Of a stretch of 64,000 nt of DNA, positions 8,945 through 18,773 are shown one piece after another. Location of the stretch: positions 1 to 64,000 of the forward strand of contig CAKVHZ010000004.1 of assembly GCA_934754445.1 (NCBI GenBank), given 5' to 3'. Position 1 is the first letter of the stretch, and every line of letters starts with the position of its first letter. Under the pieces are notes generated by a model. That model searched no databases. It was not told the DNA's origin and saw nothing but the letters and a program-made list of their open reading frames with translations. Source of the DNA: an uncultured Clostridia bacterium (GTDB lineage: Bacteria > Bacillota > Clostridia > Christensenellales > UBA1242). Both the position numbers and the translations under genes were made by a program.

Positions 8945-10420
8945 ATGAATAATTTAAACAACAAAAAAATTGGTGTGCTTTGTCACATTACTAGTTTGCC
9001 ATCAAAATATGGTATAGGAGATTTAGGGGAAGAAGCATTTAAGTTTATAGATTTTTTAAAAAACAATAATTTTAATGTGTGGGAAGTTTTACCGCTTAAC
9101 AAAATTAACGATTTTAATTGTCCTTATGGAACAAACAGTGCATTTGCTTTTGAAGAACTTTTAATAAGTTTACAACCTTTTATAACCCTTGGTATTTTAA
9201 GTGAAAAGGAAGTATTGCCTTTAACAAAATTAAGCCAAGAAAAAGTAGATTATGCAAGTGTAAGAGAAATAAAAACAAAACTATTTAATGAAATTTATAG
9301 TAGATATGGTAAAAATTTTAAAAACCAAATTGATAAATTCTTTGAAAATAATAAAGGTATTTACGAGTATTGTGTTTTTGCAAGTTTAAAAGATTATTAT
9401 AAAGTTAAAGTTTGGCGAGATTTCCCTGAAAGAATTAGAATGCATGAAAAAACTGCCATTAATAAAATTCTTCCACAAATAAAAGAAGATGTATATAGAT
9501 ATGGTTATCTTCAAATGATATTTATTGAACAATTTGGGGAAATTAAAGAATATGCTCATAAAAATGGTATTGAAATTTTAGGCGATGTCGCAATTTATTG
9601 TGAACCAGCATCTTGCGATGTATGGGCTTATAAAGAAATTTTTAAACTTGACAAAAATCTTCAACCTACTTGCTATGGTGGTGTTCCTGGCACTATGGCT
9701 GGCAATGAACAAAATTGGGGAACTTGTATTTACGATTGGGATATGCTTAAAAAGAATGAATATTCTTGGTGGGTTGATAGAATTCTTAATTTGCTTAAAA
9801 ATTTCGATATTTTAAGAATAGACCATTTTATGGGTGTTGTAAAACACTATGAAATTCCTGCGAATGCAAAAAATATTAATGGACACGAATGGGTTTTAGG
9901 TGGCGGAGATGACTTTTTAAAAGTTTTATTTAAAAAAGTTCCGCAAAAAAGTTTAGTTGCAGAAGATTTTGGCGATAGTCCAAAAGAGTGTCAAGAACTT
10001 ATTAATAAGTATAATATAAAAAATATGCGAGTTTTACTATATGCTTTTGATGGTAACGAAAATAATACTCATCTTCCACATAATGTAAAAGAAAATTCAA
10101 TATATTATATAGGCACACATGATAATGGAACTTTAAAAAGTTTTGTAAATGACCTAGATGAAAAACAAAAAGAAAGCATACTTTCGTATTATAAACTTGA
10201 TAAAAATTGTAGCCAAGAAAAACTTATGGATACAATTATTAAAAGTGTTTTAAATAGCAAGTCAGATTTCGTGATTTTTAGAACACAAGATTTGTTAAAT
10301 GAAGATGACACTAGAAGAATGAATATACCTGGTGTTGCAGCAGGTCAATGGGAATATAGACTTGATAAAAACTATGCAAACTTATATAGAAAATATAATG
10401 TTTTAGGACTTTGTAAATAA
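8945..10420 (+). CDS. malQ: 4-alpha-glucanotransferase (GH77, amylomaltase)
   Basis: Transfers alpha-1,4-glucan segments between maltooligosaccharides in cytoplasmic maltodextrin and glycogen metabolism. About 491 residues, a compact bacterial-type GH77 barrel. Conserved blocks are PYGTNSAFA, GDVAIYC, GGVPGTMAG, ILRIDHFMG (catalytic nucleophile Asp about residue 293), VAEDFGD (acid/base Glu), YIGTHDNGT and NIPGVAAGQWEYR. I place the start at ATG 8945, behind a GGGGAAAAG site, rather than at the in-frame TTG at 8930. No glycogen or maltose transport genes are adjacent, so it appears as a single-gene unit. Confidence 0.95.
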   Translation: MNNLNNKKIGVLCHITSLPSKYGIGDLGEEAFKFIDFLKNNNFNVWEVLPLNKINDFNCPYGTNSAFAFEELLISLQPFITLGILSEKEVLPLTKLSQEKVDYASVREIKTKLFNEIYSRYGKNFKNQIDKFFENNKGIYEYCVFASLKDYYKVKVWRDFPERIRMHEKTAINKILPQIKEDVYRYGYLQMIFIEQFGEIKEYAHKNGIEILGDVAIYCEPASCDVWAYKEIFKLDKNLQPTCYGGVPGTMAGNEQNWGTCIYDWDMLKKNEYSWWVDRILNLLKNFDILRIDHFMGVVKHYEIPANAKNINGHEWVLGGGDDFLKVLFKKVPQKSLVAEDFGDSPKECQELINKYNIKNMRVLLYAFDGNENNTHLPHNVKENSIYYIGTHDNGTLKSFVNDLDEKQKESILSYYKLDKNCSQEKLMDTIIKSVLNSKSDFVIFRTQDLLNEDDTRRMNIPGVAAGQWEYRLDKNYANLYRKYNVLGLCK

Positions 10421-10467
10421 TTATTATAATTTCAATATAATTTTACATATATAAAGGCTATTGAAGA

Positions 10468-10510
10468 TAACCTTAACATTTTCACAAGAAGCGTTTAAAG
10501 GTTAACATTT
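10468..10510 (+). terminator. Possible weak terminator after malQ
   Basis: TAACCTT (10468-10474) can pair with AAGGTTA (10498-10504) across a large 23-nt loop and is followed by CATTTTT. Marginal. Confidence 0.35.
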
Positions 10511-10527
10511 TTAAATTTTATTTAAAC

Positions 10528-10556
10528 TTGACTTTTTATGTTATTTATGTTAAATT
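10528..10556 (+). promoter_or_regulatory. Promoter (extended -10)
   Basis: TTGACT (10528-10533), 17-nt spacer, TAAATT (10551-10556), TG at 10548-10549. It shows that the in-frame TTG at 10528 is a -35 element, not a start codon. Confidence 0.75.
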
Positions 10557-10581
10557 TATTTTATTAAAAGTAGGAGATTTT

Positions 10582-11187
10582 ATGAAATTTTATCATGCAA
10601 GTGATGTTGACAATTTAAAAGAATTAGCACCACAACAATCAAACTATATCCAAAATCCAACACTGTTTTTTTCTTCCAAAATTGAAAATGTACTTATCTA
10701 TCTTGCAAACCCTGTAAAAAGGTTTTATGAAAAAAAGTATGGTAAATCGAACCAAATTTTTCAAAAATTTGCAACTTATGGTTTTAACAAAGAAAAACTT
10801 TTGTTCATAGACGAATACTATCCAAATGCTTTACAAGAAAATTTTGGTAATGTATCTGGATATATTTATGAAATAGAAACCGAGCCAAGCAATCTTGTGG
10901 AAAATAAAATACCTTTTGTTTATTCCACAAATCAGCCACAAAAGGTTATTAATTGCACATATATTCCAAATGCTTTAGACTTAATTTTAGAGTTTGAGCA
11001 AAAAGGTTTAATAAAAATTAATCGTTATGAAACATTGAGTGAAAAAAAGATGCAAATAATTAAGCAACAAATAAAAGATTGCTTTGCAAAAACTGACGAT
11101 AAAATCTTTAAAGAATTTCTTGTTGAAAAATTTCCAGATTTTAAATTGGAACAAAGCACCGATGTTGAAGATTTGCTAAATAAATAA
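10582..11187 (+). CDS. Uncharacterised YHAS-type protein (201 aa)
   Basis: Soluble protein starting MKFYHASD with, further on, FFSSKIENVLIYLANPV, a KYG/FATYGF segment, EYYPNALQENF and SGYIYE. This order matches an uncharacterised group of small gut-Firmicutes proteins as I remember them. The N-terminal (F/L)YHAS followed by an 'FS.K..NVL.YL' strand is reminiscent of ADP-ribosyltransferase-like folds, but no catalytic triad can be assigned by eye. The start is set by GGAG at 10573-10576 and by the promoter position. It is convergent with the next gene across a shared 14-bp terminator. Confidence 0.7.
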   Translation: MKFYHASDVDNLKELAPQQSNYIQNPTLFFSSKIENVLIYLANPVKRFYEKKYGKSNQIFQKFATYGFNKEKLLFIDEYYPNALQENFGNVSGYIYEIETEPSNLVENKIPFVYSTNQPQKVINCTYIPNALDLILEFEQKGLIKINRYETLSEKKMQIIKQQIKDCFAKTDDKIFKEFLVEKFPDFKLEQSTDVEDLLNK

Positions 11188-11193
11188 TAAGCG

Positions 11194-11229
11194 AAAAAAC
11201 TAGCAAAGATAAAAATTTGCTAGTTTTTT
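11194..11229. terminator. Bidirectional terminator
   Basis: Perfect 14-bp stem (11194-11207 / 11216-11229) with A-run and T-run on the two sides, between convergent genes. Confidence 0.9.
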
Positions 11230-11256
11230 ATAAGAAATGTAAGTTTGATTACTTTT

Positions 11257-11868
11257 TTACTTTTGTTTATTGTTTTTATTTTCAGTTGGGGTTTTTAATG
11301 TTTTTATAAAATGACTTAATATTAAAACAATTTCTATAGGTAATCCTAAAAGGAAAATTAACCATAAGTGATATTGAATAAATTGACAATATAAACTTGC
11401 AATTAACGACCAAATAAAAAGTGATGAAATATATAAATTATAACTTTTTTTACCCCAAAGTCTATTAAAATAATATAAAACTATACTACTTGCGGGAATT
11501 GACCAAACAAAAACTTGCCAAAGGATAAAATGGTTATAAATTTTACAATATAAAAATATTACAATGGCAACTAACCAAACTATAGTAGTGGATAAAATTG
11601 TGCAAACAATTTTATTCGCTTTTTTATTTGTTAATTCTTGAGTTATTACTTCTTTAGAATGTTCTTCAAATAGATATGTTAGTGGAACACCTAAAGTTTC
11701 GCTTAATAGTTGCAAAGTTTCTATGTCGGGTAGAGATTCGCCTTTTTCCCACCTAGAAATTGCTTTGTCTGAATAATGTATTGCTTCGCCTAATTCTAAC
11801 TGAGTTAGGTTTTTTTGTTTTCTTAACATTACAATATTGTTAGAAATTATTTCTTTTATATTTTCCAT
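11257..11868 (-). CDS. Membrane-anchored XRE-family regulator
   Basis: 203 residues. An N-terminal Cro/C1-type helix-turn-helix (residues about 6-62; QLELGEAIHYSDKAISRWEKG carries the recognition helix) is joined to four predicted transmembrane helices (about 86-105, 112-130, 141-163, 166-188). DNA-binding domains fused to small membrane domains are common in gut Firmicutes and probably report membrane or envelope state. Target genes are unknown. The ATG has no Shine-Dalgarno. A TGATAAAAT box on the minus strand (11874-11879) ends 5 nt before the ATG, with TTGCTT 18 nt upstream, so the mRNA is probably leaderless. Confidence 0.85.
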   Translation of the reverse strand: MENIKEIISNNIVMLRKQKNLTQLELGEAIHYSDKAISRWEKGESLPDIETLQLLSETLGVPLTYLFEEHSKEVITQELTNKKANKIVCTILSTTIVWLVAIVIFLYCKIYNHFILWQVFVWSIPASSIVLYYFNRLWGKKSYNLYISSLFIWSLIASLYCQFIQYHLWLIFLLGLPIEIVLILSHFIKTLKTPTENKNNKQK

Positions 11869-12003
11869 ATTTTATTTTATCATAATTTTTTTTAAAAAAG
11901 CAATTATTTTGCTAAAAAAGGCTAATTCTCGAAATATGGGAGTTATTTTTTTTAATTCTCACATGCAAGAACTAAAGTGTAGAGTTAAAATTTAAGACTT
12001 CTC

Positions 12004-12033
12004 TTTACAATAAGAATATGTTTAGTTTATAAT
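12004..12033 (+). promoter_or_regulatory. Promoter of the exoprotein operon
   Basis: TTTACA (12004-12009), 18-nt spacer, TATAAT (12028-12033). An AAAGGA site follows at about 12046. Confidence 0.75.
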
Positions 12034-12059
12034 TGTGCCGTGCTAAAGGATGAAATTTA

Positions 12060-13001
12060 ATGAGAAAGAAAAAAGAAACTAATCAAGAAGTTATTAAAGC
12101 AAAAAAACAAATGAGAATCACAACATTATTAATTATAATTTTTGTTGGACTATTTGTTGGTATATCAATTGGTATATATTTTAATTCTCTTAAATTAGAC
12201 CCAAACAGATATAACTTTGATATTAATACTTTAGTTGATGATGTAGAGCCTATAAAAATTGAGGCAAAAACAGAATCTCCACAAGAGTTAGGTGCTACTA
12301 AAAGTTGTGTGCTTGCGTTTTATACAACTTTTAACTATCAAAAAGTTGAAATTATAGGTAATGGTCTTGTTGTTGCTAAAGCACCTTTTGTAGGAAATGT
12401 AAATCAAATAATTAATGCTAGAACAATAAGAGTTGGCAACAAACTTTTTACGGAAAATGTAAGCGTTAGTAAATATGCAAAAGCACTAAATAGATATTAT
12501 GTTACTGATGATAATATTTTGCACTATAGTGGTAGTTTATCAAACAATATTGTTACATGGAACACAAATGCTGACAATATTAGTAAAGATGCAACAAAAA
12601 CTATGGCACAATATAAAGAAAAATATAATTGCACAATGTATGATTATATGAATTATATTGTCTCTTCTAAAACTGTCGTAACTTCTAGTGAAGTTGAAAT
12701 AAATGAAGACGGTAATTTTGCTTTTACTTTAACATTAGATAAAAGTAAATCGGTTGTTAATTATGTTAAAACTATGAAAGATACGGGGGGATTAGCAGAT
12801 TATCCAGATTTTACTTCTGACCCTAAAATCACATTAACAATTGATAAAGATTATAGAATTTTAAAATTTGTAAGCGAAGAAACTTACAATGCGAATGTTG
12901 GAATTTCGGCAAAATCAACTGGAACATTAACAAACACCTTTAAGTATGATGAAGATTTTGCTATTCCCGAGCTTACAGATACAACAGAAATTAGTAATTA
13001 G
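12060..13001 (+). CDS. N-terminally anchored extracytoplasmic protein
   Basis: 313 residues. A Lys-rich cytoplasmic start is followed by one hydrophobic helix (about residues 20-42) without a signal-peptidase II lipobox, then an extracellular portion of about 270 residues rich in beta-strand-like segments. The C-terminal region (about 205-310) alternates short polar strands ending in a KFVSEETYNANV element, which looks like an LppX/LolA-like half-barrel seen from sequence alone, but I cannot confirm it. It lies 8 bp upstream of the giant secreted protein in the same operon, so the two probably act together at the cell surface. Confidence 0.75.
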   Translation: MRKKKETNQEVIKAKKQMRITTLLIIIFVGLFVGISIGIYFNSLKLDPNRYNFDINTLVDDVEPIKIEAKTESPQELGATKSCVLAFYTTFNYQKVEIIGNGLVVAKAPFVGNVNQIINARTIRVGNKLFTENVSVSKYAKALNRYYVTDDNILHYSGSLSNNIVTWNTNADNISKDATKTMAQYKEKYNCTMYDYMNYIVSSKTVVTSSEVEINEDGNFAFTLTLDKSKSVVNYVKTMKDTGGLADYPDFTSDPKITLTIDKDYRILKFVSEETYNANVGISAKSTGTLTNTFKYDEDFAIPELTDTTEISN

Positions 13002-13009
13002 AGGATTAT

Positions 13010-16000
13010 ATGAAAAAAATTTTAATATATATATTTACTTTTATATTAACTGTTATTGCTTCGGCCCTTGGAACAATTGGCATAAACAATATTTTTTTGC
13101 AGGCGAGTTCAAAGGGTAATCAAGAAAATCAAACTACAGTTACTCCCACAAAAGAAAAATCAGACGGCGAAAAATTACTTGATGGACTTTTAAGTTTAAA
13201 TGGAATAAACATTAATTTAAATGTGAATTTATTAAATAATAATACATCTACACAACTTATGAGTGTTTCAAGCGAAAACAAAAATAATGTTAAAACAAAT
13301 ATTAAGTTTAATGGCAGTTTTAGTATTCAAGATTTAGAAAACATTAAATTAAAAGGGACATTAACTATCACTAATGCAAGCACCAACATTGTTTTAAATA
13401 TTTCATTCTTAAATAATGTTTTATACCTTTCTAATGATTCTATGAATATAAAACTAGAAGTCGCTAGTTTAACAAAAATCTTTGATTTACTTCCACAACT
13501 TGGACTAAACCTAGATTTAGGTATTGATATGGGTAGTATAGATTCGCAAGAATTACTATCTAACTTACAAAATCTTAAAGCTGAAGTTTTAGAAGATGGC
13601 AGTTTAAAAATGCCTTTTAAAATAACTGATGATTTATGTTTAAATATTTTTGCTGATAAAGATTATGTGGTTACAGGTATTGAAACTGATATTTTAAAAA
13701 TAAAAAATAATCTTTTAAAAATTGATGCAGTTATTAATAAAAATGAAGAATTGCAAATTGAAAGCCCAGATGTTGATGATAGTTTTGCCGATGTTACAAA
13801 AACAATAAACATTCTAGACAATGTAAAAGATGTTTTAAGTAGCAAAAATTTACATGTTTATGTAAATGCTAGTTCTGTAGGTAAATTACAAGCAAATCTA
13901 AAAGGTGATGTTTATTTAGATTTTAACAATAAATTTAATTTGCTAACCATTTTGAAAGTTGAATATAATAATAAAACTTATGATGTAACTTTTAGTTGTT
14001 TAAATGACACAATTTATTTATCTTTAAATAACTTAAAATTTAAAATAACTAAAGAAAATTTAGAAGAAACTATTGACTTTATTGTTAAAGAGTTTAATCT
14101 AGACAAAACTGAAATGTTCAAGACTTTTAATTCAATTACTAATTTTGACTTAAAGAGTATAAAAAATAATATAAATAATATTGATATAAATAACTTACTA
14201 GAATTTTCTAAAGGCAATGAAAATTCAATTTGTCTAAAAATTAATAGTAAACTACTAGGCATAGAAGAAGACTTTAATGTTGAAATGAAATTTGATGATG
14301 AAAAATTTAATGGCATAGTTTTATCAAACATTAATGTTTTAGATAGTGTTGTTAATGCCGAAATTACATATAAAGATAACTTTGATATGATAGAAATTGA
14401 TACAAAAGAATATCAAAGTTTAGAAAATTTAAAAGATTTTATAAAATCAACAAAAACTACAATTGATAAATATTTAAACGAAAAACAATTTGGAATAAAA
14501 TTAACTGATTTTAATATTGTTTTAAATAATCAAAGTTTTTTTGTAAACGGAACAATATTAGTGAACTTAAAAAATGCTATTAAAGAAAATAACGAGTTTG
14601 ATATCAGCAATTTAAATGGTTATGCAAACTTAACTTTATTAAATAATCAAAAAACTTATAATGTGATAATCCATCTACAAAATGGGCGAGTATATTTATC
14701 TTATAATAATTTAAATTTAAGCGTAGATATAAATAAAGTAAAAAATGTAGTAGAAATAGTAAATCAAATTAAATTTATAAGTGAAAGTTTAAATAATATT
14801 AATTTTACAGAAACTACAATGCGAGAACTTATAGAAAAATCTAAACAACAATCAAATCAATTTAAATTTGCCCTTTCAGATGTTTTAAGTTCAAGCACCA
14901 TAGAAAAATTTAAAAACACATTAAAAACTAATTTAAACGATTTTAACTTAGATGATATAAAACAATTTAGTTTATCAGATAAACAATTATCAATTATTTT
15001 AGCTAAAACTTTATTTAATCAAGATAATGACATTGAATTAAATTTAGGATATGATAAATTAATTAATGAAATAAGTTTTAATTTAATTAAAGTTAAAACT
15101 ATGAGTGTTTGTGGAACAGTTAACTTGTTAGAGAACTATCAAGTACCTTTAATTGACAAAAACATTTATTCAAGTTTAGATTCTATTGAAAACTTATTTA
15201 ATGCTATTTCTAACACTGCAATAGATATTGTTGATGATAAACATATCACTTTTGATTTAAACACTGAGTTTATTAACACAAAATTTGAGAAAAATTCTAA
15301 AGATGTTATCACTAAAGAAACAGAAACTTTAATATCTTTACAACCTTCAAGTTTTGCTAGTTTTGATTTTAGTGATGCGTATAGTTATGAAAAAAATAAA
15401 AACAATTTTGACTTTAAAAAATTAAAAGCTCAAATTACTTTTAATGTTAATGTAACGACTAAAATTTATCCTTACGAAAATGGTGTAAAAAATAATACTC
15501 CAACTAAAACAGTAAACAACACACATAATTTAGAAATCACTTATTTAAATAATGTTATTTACATTAAATTTAATAAAATGTATGCAAAAATAAGTGGGGA
15601 TAGCATTAAAGGCATTATCTCTACAGTTTGTGAAATGTTAAACATAGATGTTAATGAAAATTTAATTCAAAATATCAAAAATTTGATTTCACAAAATGGT
15701 GATAGCAATAATTTATTAGAAAAATTAAACGATTTAATTATAAATAGCATTAATTTAACAGACTCTAACCTAAAACTAGATTTAACAACGAGTAAAATTG
15801 GTAATTTAAAAATCAACTTAGATTATAATAATTTAGGATTAAGCAAATTAAATATTAAAAATTTAAAATTAAAAAATAATCAAATAAATAACTTAGATAT
15901 TAATTTGAAAGAATTTGAACCAATTTCTTATAATTTAAACAATAATTACATAGATTTATCAAATATTGACGAACTTTTAATAGCTGTTAAAAACACTACA

Positions 16001-18106
16001 GAATTTAACGATTTTGAAATAGATGGAAGCATTAATTTAAAATTAAAAGTTTTAAGCGTAAATATTGACTGGAATATTCCATTGAATGCAAAAGTAAAAC
16101 TTTTAGATGAAGGTTTTGAAGCATCTATCAAAATTGGTGCAATTCCAGTTATTCCAGGTGTGAATGATGATACTCCTTATAAAGCTGGTAACACAGTTAG
16201 TGGAATTTACTCAGCACTAAATAGAATTTTAAATGTTTATATTAAAGATAATATGGTTTACTTCCATAGGTCAGAAGAAGTGCCAGTATTCTTAGTAGAT
16301 AATAGAATTTATGAAAAGAAACTAAAAATTCATATTGATACACTTTTAAACGACCCACTATATTATGTTTTACAATACGGTTTTGGCTTTAGTGATTCAA
16401 TTATGAGCGAAATAAGCAAATCATTTAAAAAAGAAAGAGAAAATCCTTTAGATTACTCAAACATTTTAAAAGATTTTAGTAGTAGTTCTAATGCTTATTC
16501 TTTAACTTTAAATTTAAAAGAACTTGTAGAAAATGATAAATTAGACACAATGACTTTAGGTGTAATCACTAAAATGTTTAATGAAAAATCTATTATTGGT
16601 GCAATAAACTTTAATATGTATATGCCATTAACCGATAGTGTTAATATTACTTTAAGTTCAAACGAATTGTTGCATAAAAATATAGGTCAAACTATTAATT
16701 TTGATAATGTTTATGAATATATTAATAATAATTCTCAATATAAAGAAGGGGCAGAGTGGGATGCATATAATGGTGACTGGCAACTTGCTGGTCAAAGAAA
16801 ATTCACTCTAAGTTTTGAAACTAATAGCAAGCAACAACTAGAAAATATTGTTGCAATTGCTGGTTCAAAAATCACTCTTCCTACTTTAAATAGTTATTAT
16901 CAAGATGAAAATAAAACAAGAAAAACTTATACATTCGCGGGTTGGTATACAACTAAAACTTTTGATAAAAATACTGAGTATACAAGTAATGTAATGCCAA
17001 GAAAAGATACTACACTTTATGCTAAGTGGGAAGTAACTACTTTAAATTATATTACTATTCATTTTGTTACTAATGGTGGAAGCGAATTAGAAGATTTATG
17101 CGTTCTTGAAAATTCAGTTATAAGTTTACCCCAATATTTTGAATTAATTACTATCGAAAACGATTTAGGTATATTTACTAAACAATTTGATGGTTGGTGC
17201 TTAGATGAAAATTGTGAAGTTATGTTTGAAAATAATATTGCCCCAAATAGCGATATCACTTTATATGCAAAATGGTCGGTTATTGATAGTAAAGAAACAT
17301 ATTTAGTAACAATTTATGATAATGCAGAAAAAATATCAACAAGAAGAGTTTTAGAAGGAAATTCCATAACTCTTGCTGGTAATAAATTCACAAGCACAAC
17401 TAAATATTATTTAGATAGTGAATATAAAACCGAAATTGATATTGCTTCGTTTGTAATGCCAAGTAACGATGTTGTTATTTATATAAAAAATGAATATAAC
17501 GTAACGGTTAAATCTGATTATGGTGTAGTTACAAATAATACTATATCAATTTATCAAGGTAGCATTGTAGAAATTGTTAGTCAACAAGATTATTTTGAAG
17601 ATGATGGCACGCAAACTGAAAGAACAATCTATACTTTTAATGGTTATTATTATGGTGGCGAAAAAATCAATGATATTTCAAATTTTATCATGCCAAATAA
17701 AGATGTAACAATTGTTGCAAATTGGACTATTGTAGTTAAACAATATGTTACTATTACCTTTAATGTAAACTGGGCTAAACCAGATAGTTGGCAAGATAAC
17801 AATAGTAATGCTTTTGGTAAAATAACTTGCAAACAATCAGCAGTAGCACTGCAAAGTTTTAAAATTTTAGAAGGTTATTCATTTAATCCATCAATTTATA
17901 CTGCACAGTGCAGTTATGAATATAGGGCAGTAGGAATTAAAAAAACATATAAATTTGTTGTTCATTCTTGGAGCATTAACGGAACAAAACAACTTTCTTA
18001 CAACAAATTAGCAACCGAACCCAAAACAGAAAGTTATGATGTTTTAACAAATTTAACAATTACCGAAGACACAATTTTATACGCTGTTTGGAAATACGCA
18101 GGTTAA
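13010..18106 (+). CDS. Giant secreted protein with internal repeats and InlB-type B-repeats
   Basis: 1698 residues. An N-terminal signal peptide or anchor (about 1-30) is followed by a very long Asn/Lys-rich region with a recurring unit. The unit is a strand ending in LNNxIYLSxNNL, followed by an amphipathic helix; copies lie at about residues 126-165, 323-364, 547-587, 837-877 and a weaker one near 1070-1125. From about residue 1264 there are beta-grasp InlB B-repeat (Listeria/Bacteroides repeat) modules recognised by FAGWYTT..TLYAKW, FDGWCLD..TLYAKW, FNGYYYGG..VANW and a final TILYAVW. There is no LPXTG or other sortase signal. It is probably an adhesin or envelope scaffold. The start has GAGGATTAT upstream and lies 8 bp after its operon partner. 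Confidence 0.85.
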   Translation: MKKILIYIFTFILTVIASALGTIGINNIFLQASSKGNQENQTTVTPTKEKSDGEKLLDGLLSLNGININLNVNLLNNNTSTQLMSVSSENKNNVKTNIKFNGSFSIQDLENIKLKGTLTITNASTNIVLNISFLNNVLYLSNDSMNIKLEVASLTKIFDLLPQLGLNLDLGIDMGSIDSQELLSNLQNLKAEVLEDGSLKMPFKITDDLCLNIFADKDYVVTGIETDILKIKNNLLKIDAVINKNEELQIESPDVDDSFADVTKTINILDNVKDVLSSKNLHVYVNASSVGKLQANLKGDVYLDFNNKFNLLTILKVEYNNKTYDVTFSCLNDTIYLSLNNLKFKITKENLEETIDFIVKEFNLDKTEMFKTFNSITNFDLKSIKNNINNIDINNLLEFSKGNENSICLKINSKLLGIEEDFNVEMKFDDEKFNGIVLSNINVLDSVVNAEITYKDNFDMIEIDTKEYQSLENLKDFIKSTKTTIDKYLNEKQFGIKLTDFNIVLNNQSFFVNGTILVNLKNAIKENNEFDISNLNGYANLTLLNNQKTYNVIIHLQNGRVYLSYNNLNLSVDINKVKNVVEIVNQIKFISESLNNINFTETTMRELIEKSKQQSNQFKFALSDVLSSSTIEKFKNTLKTNLNDFNLDDIKQFSLSDKQLSIILAKTLFNQDNDIELNLGYDKLINEISFNLIKVKTMSVCGTVNLLENYQVPLIDKNIYSSLDSIENLFNAISNTAIDIVDDKHITFDLNTEFINTKFEKNSKDVITKETETLISLQPSSFASFDFSDAYSYEKNKNNFDFKKLKAQITFNVNVTTKIYPYENGVKNNTPTKTVNNTHNLEITYLNNVIYIKFNKMYAKISGDSIKGIISTVCEMLNIDVNENLIQNIKNLISQNGDSNNLLEKLNDLIINSINLTDSNLKLDLTTSKIGNLKINLDYNNLGLSKLNIKNLKLKNNQINNLDINLKEFEPISYNLNNNYIDLSNIDELLIAVKNTTEFNDFEIDGSINLKLKVLSVNIDWNIPLNAKVKLLDEGFEASIKIGAIPVIPGVNDDTPYKAGNTVSGIYSALNRILNVYIKDNMVYFHRSEEVPVFLVDNRIYEKKLKIHIDTLLNDPLYYVLQYGFGFSDSIMSEISKSFKKERENPLDYSNILKDFSSSSNAYSLTLNLKELVENDKLDTMTLGVITKMFNEKSIIGAINFNMYMPLTDSVNITLSSNELLHKNIGQTINFDNVYEYINNNSQYKEGAEWDAYNGDWQLAGQRKFTLSFETNSKQQLENIVAIAGSKITLPTLNSYYQDENKTRKTYTFAGWYTTKTFDKNTEYTSNVMPRKDTTLYAKWEVTTLNYITIHFVTNGGSELEDLCVLENSVISLPQYFELITIENDLGIFTKQFDGWCLDENCEVMFENNIAPNSDITLYAKWSVIDSKETYLVTIYDNAEKISTRRVLEGNSITLAGNKFTSTTKYYLDSEYKTEIDIASFVMPSNDVVIYIKNEYNVTVKSDYGVVTNNTISIYQGSIVEIVSQQDYFEDDGTQTERTIYTFNGYYYGGEKINDISNFIMPNKDVTIVANWTIVVKQYVTITFNVNWAKPDSWQDNNSNAFGKITCKQSAVALQSFKILEGYSFNPSIYTAQCSYEYRAVGIKKTYKFVVHSWSINGTKQLSYNKLATEPKTESYDVLTNLTITEDTILYAVWKYAG

Positions 18107-18107
18107 T

Positions 18108-18147
18108 AAAAAATAGAAAAAGGTTAATACTTTTTCTATTTTTTTAT
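18108..18147. terminator. Bidirectional terminator
   Basis: Perfect 15-bp stem (18108-18122 / 18130-18144), 7-nt loop, flanking A and T runs, between convergent genes. Confidence 0.9.
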
Positions 18148-18171
18148 GTATATAAATATGTATTTATATGT

Positions 18172-18468
18172 CTATTTTAATAATTCTTTTAACGCAACTT
18201 TTTTGCTTTCAGGAAGATTTTTAATGATAGATAAGTTTGATTTGTCAATTTTATAACAGTTTACATCTTCATAAAAAAATTCTTCTGGGGTAATTCCACA
18301 AGCGTCTATAATATCTAAAACAATTTTCATAGAAGGTTCAAATTCACCTGCTTCCATTTTTGTAATATAGGCAGAATTTTTGCCAATAGTTAAACTTAAT
18401 GCTCTTGCACTATAATTTGCTTTGTTTCTAAAATATCCAATTCGCCTTATAACTTCTTTTAAATCCAT
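18172..18468 (-). CDS. XRE-family transcriptional regulator (98 aa)
   Basis: Small Cro/C1-type helix-turn-helix protein (HTH about residues 10-64; SARALSLTIGKNSAYITKME includes the recognition region) with a short C-terminal helix. It resembles single-domain repressors of gut Firmicutes. An AAGGGA site precedes the ATG. Just upstream is a perfect 6-bp inverted repeat (18488-18507) within its own promoter region, suggesting autorepression and possibly control of the divergent operon that begins at 18774. Confidence 0.85.
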   Translation of the reverse strand: MDLKEVIRRIGYFRNKANYSARALSLTIGKNSAYITKMEAGEFEPSMKIVLDIIDACGITPEEFFYEDVNCYKIDKSNLSIIKNLPESKKVALKELLK

Positions 18469-18487
18469 AAAATGTCCCTTAATTTTA

Positions 18488-18507
18488 TATTGTTTATCTA
18501 TACAATA
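18488..18507. promoter_or_regulatory. Candidate operator of the XRE regulator
   Basis: TATTGT-N8-ACAATA perfect inverted repeat, centred 20-40 bp upstream of the XRE start codon on the minus strand. Size and symmetry suit a dimeric HTH repressor. Functional role inferred. Confidence 0.5.
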
Positions 18508-18773
18508 ATTATACTTTTAATAATAAATTAATATTATTCGTTTAAAATGATAAATCTAAAAATTTCGCAACATTTTATTGCTTATAATGAAATATTTTAA
18601 ATACTATTGACTTTTTAGGGAATGTTATATATAATTATAGATAATAAGAACCAAATAATACTATTATATTGTAAATTGAGTTTTTAATTAAAAATTTAAA
18701 AAATGTAATTTAAAAAAACAATTTAAGAAATTTTATGGTATAATTGGTTATAATTAAAACAAAGGAGCGAAAT
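18508..18773 (+). promoter_or_regulatory. Leader and promoters of the YwqG-like operon
   Basis: TTGACT (18607-18612), 17-nt spacer, TATAAT (18630-18635) gives a leader of about 130 nt. A second TGG-TATAAT (18739-18744) lies nearer the gene without a clear -35. No gene was seen in this interval. AAAGGAG precedes the ATG at 18774. Confidence 0.7.
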
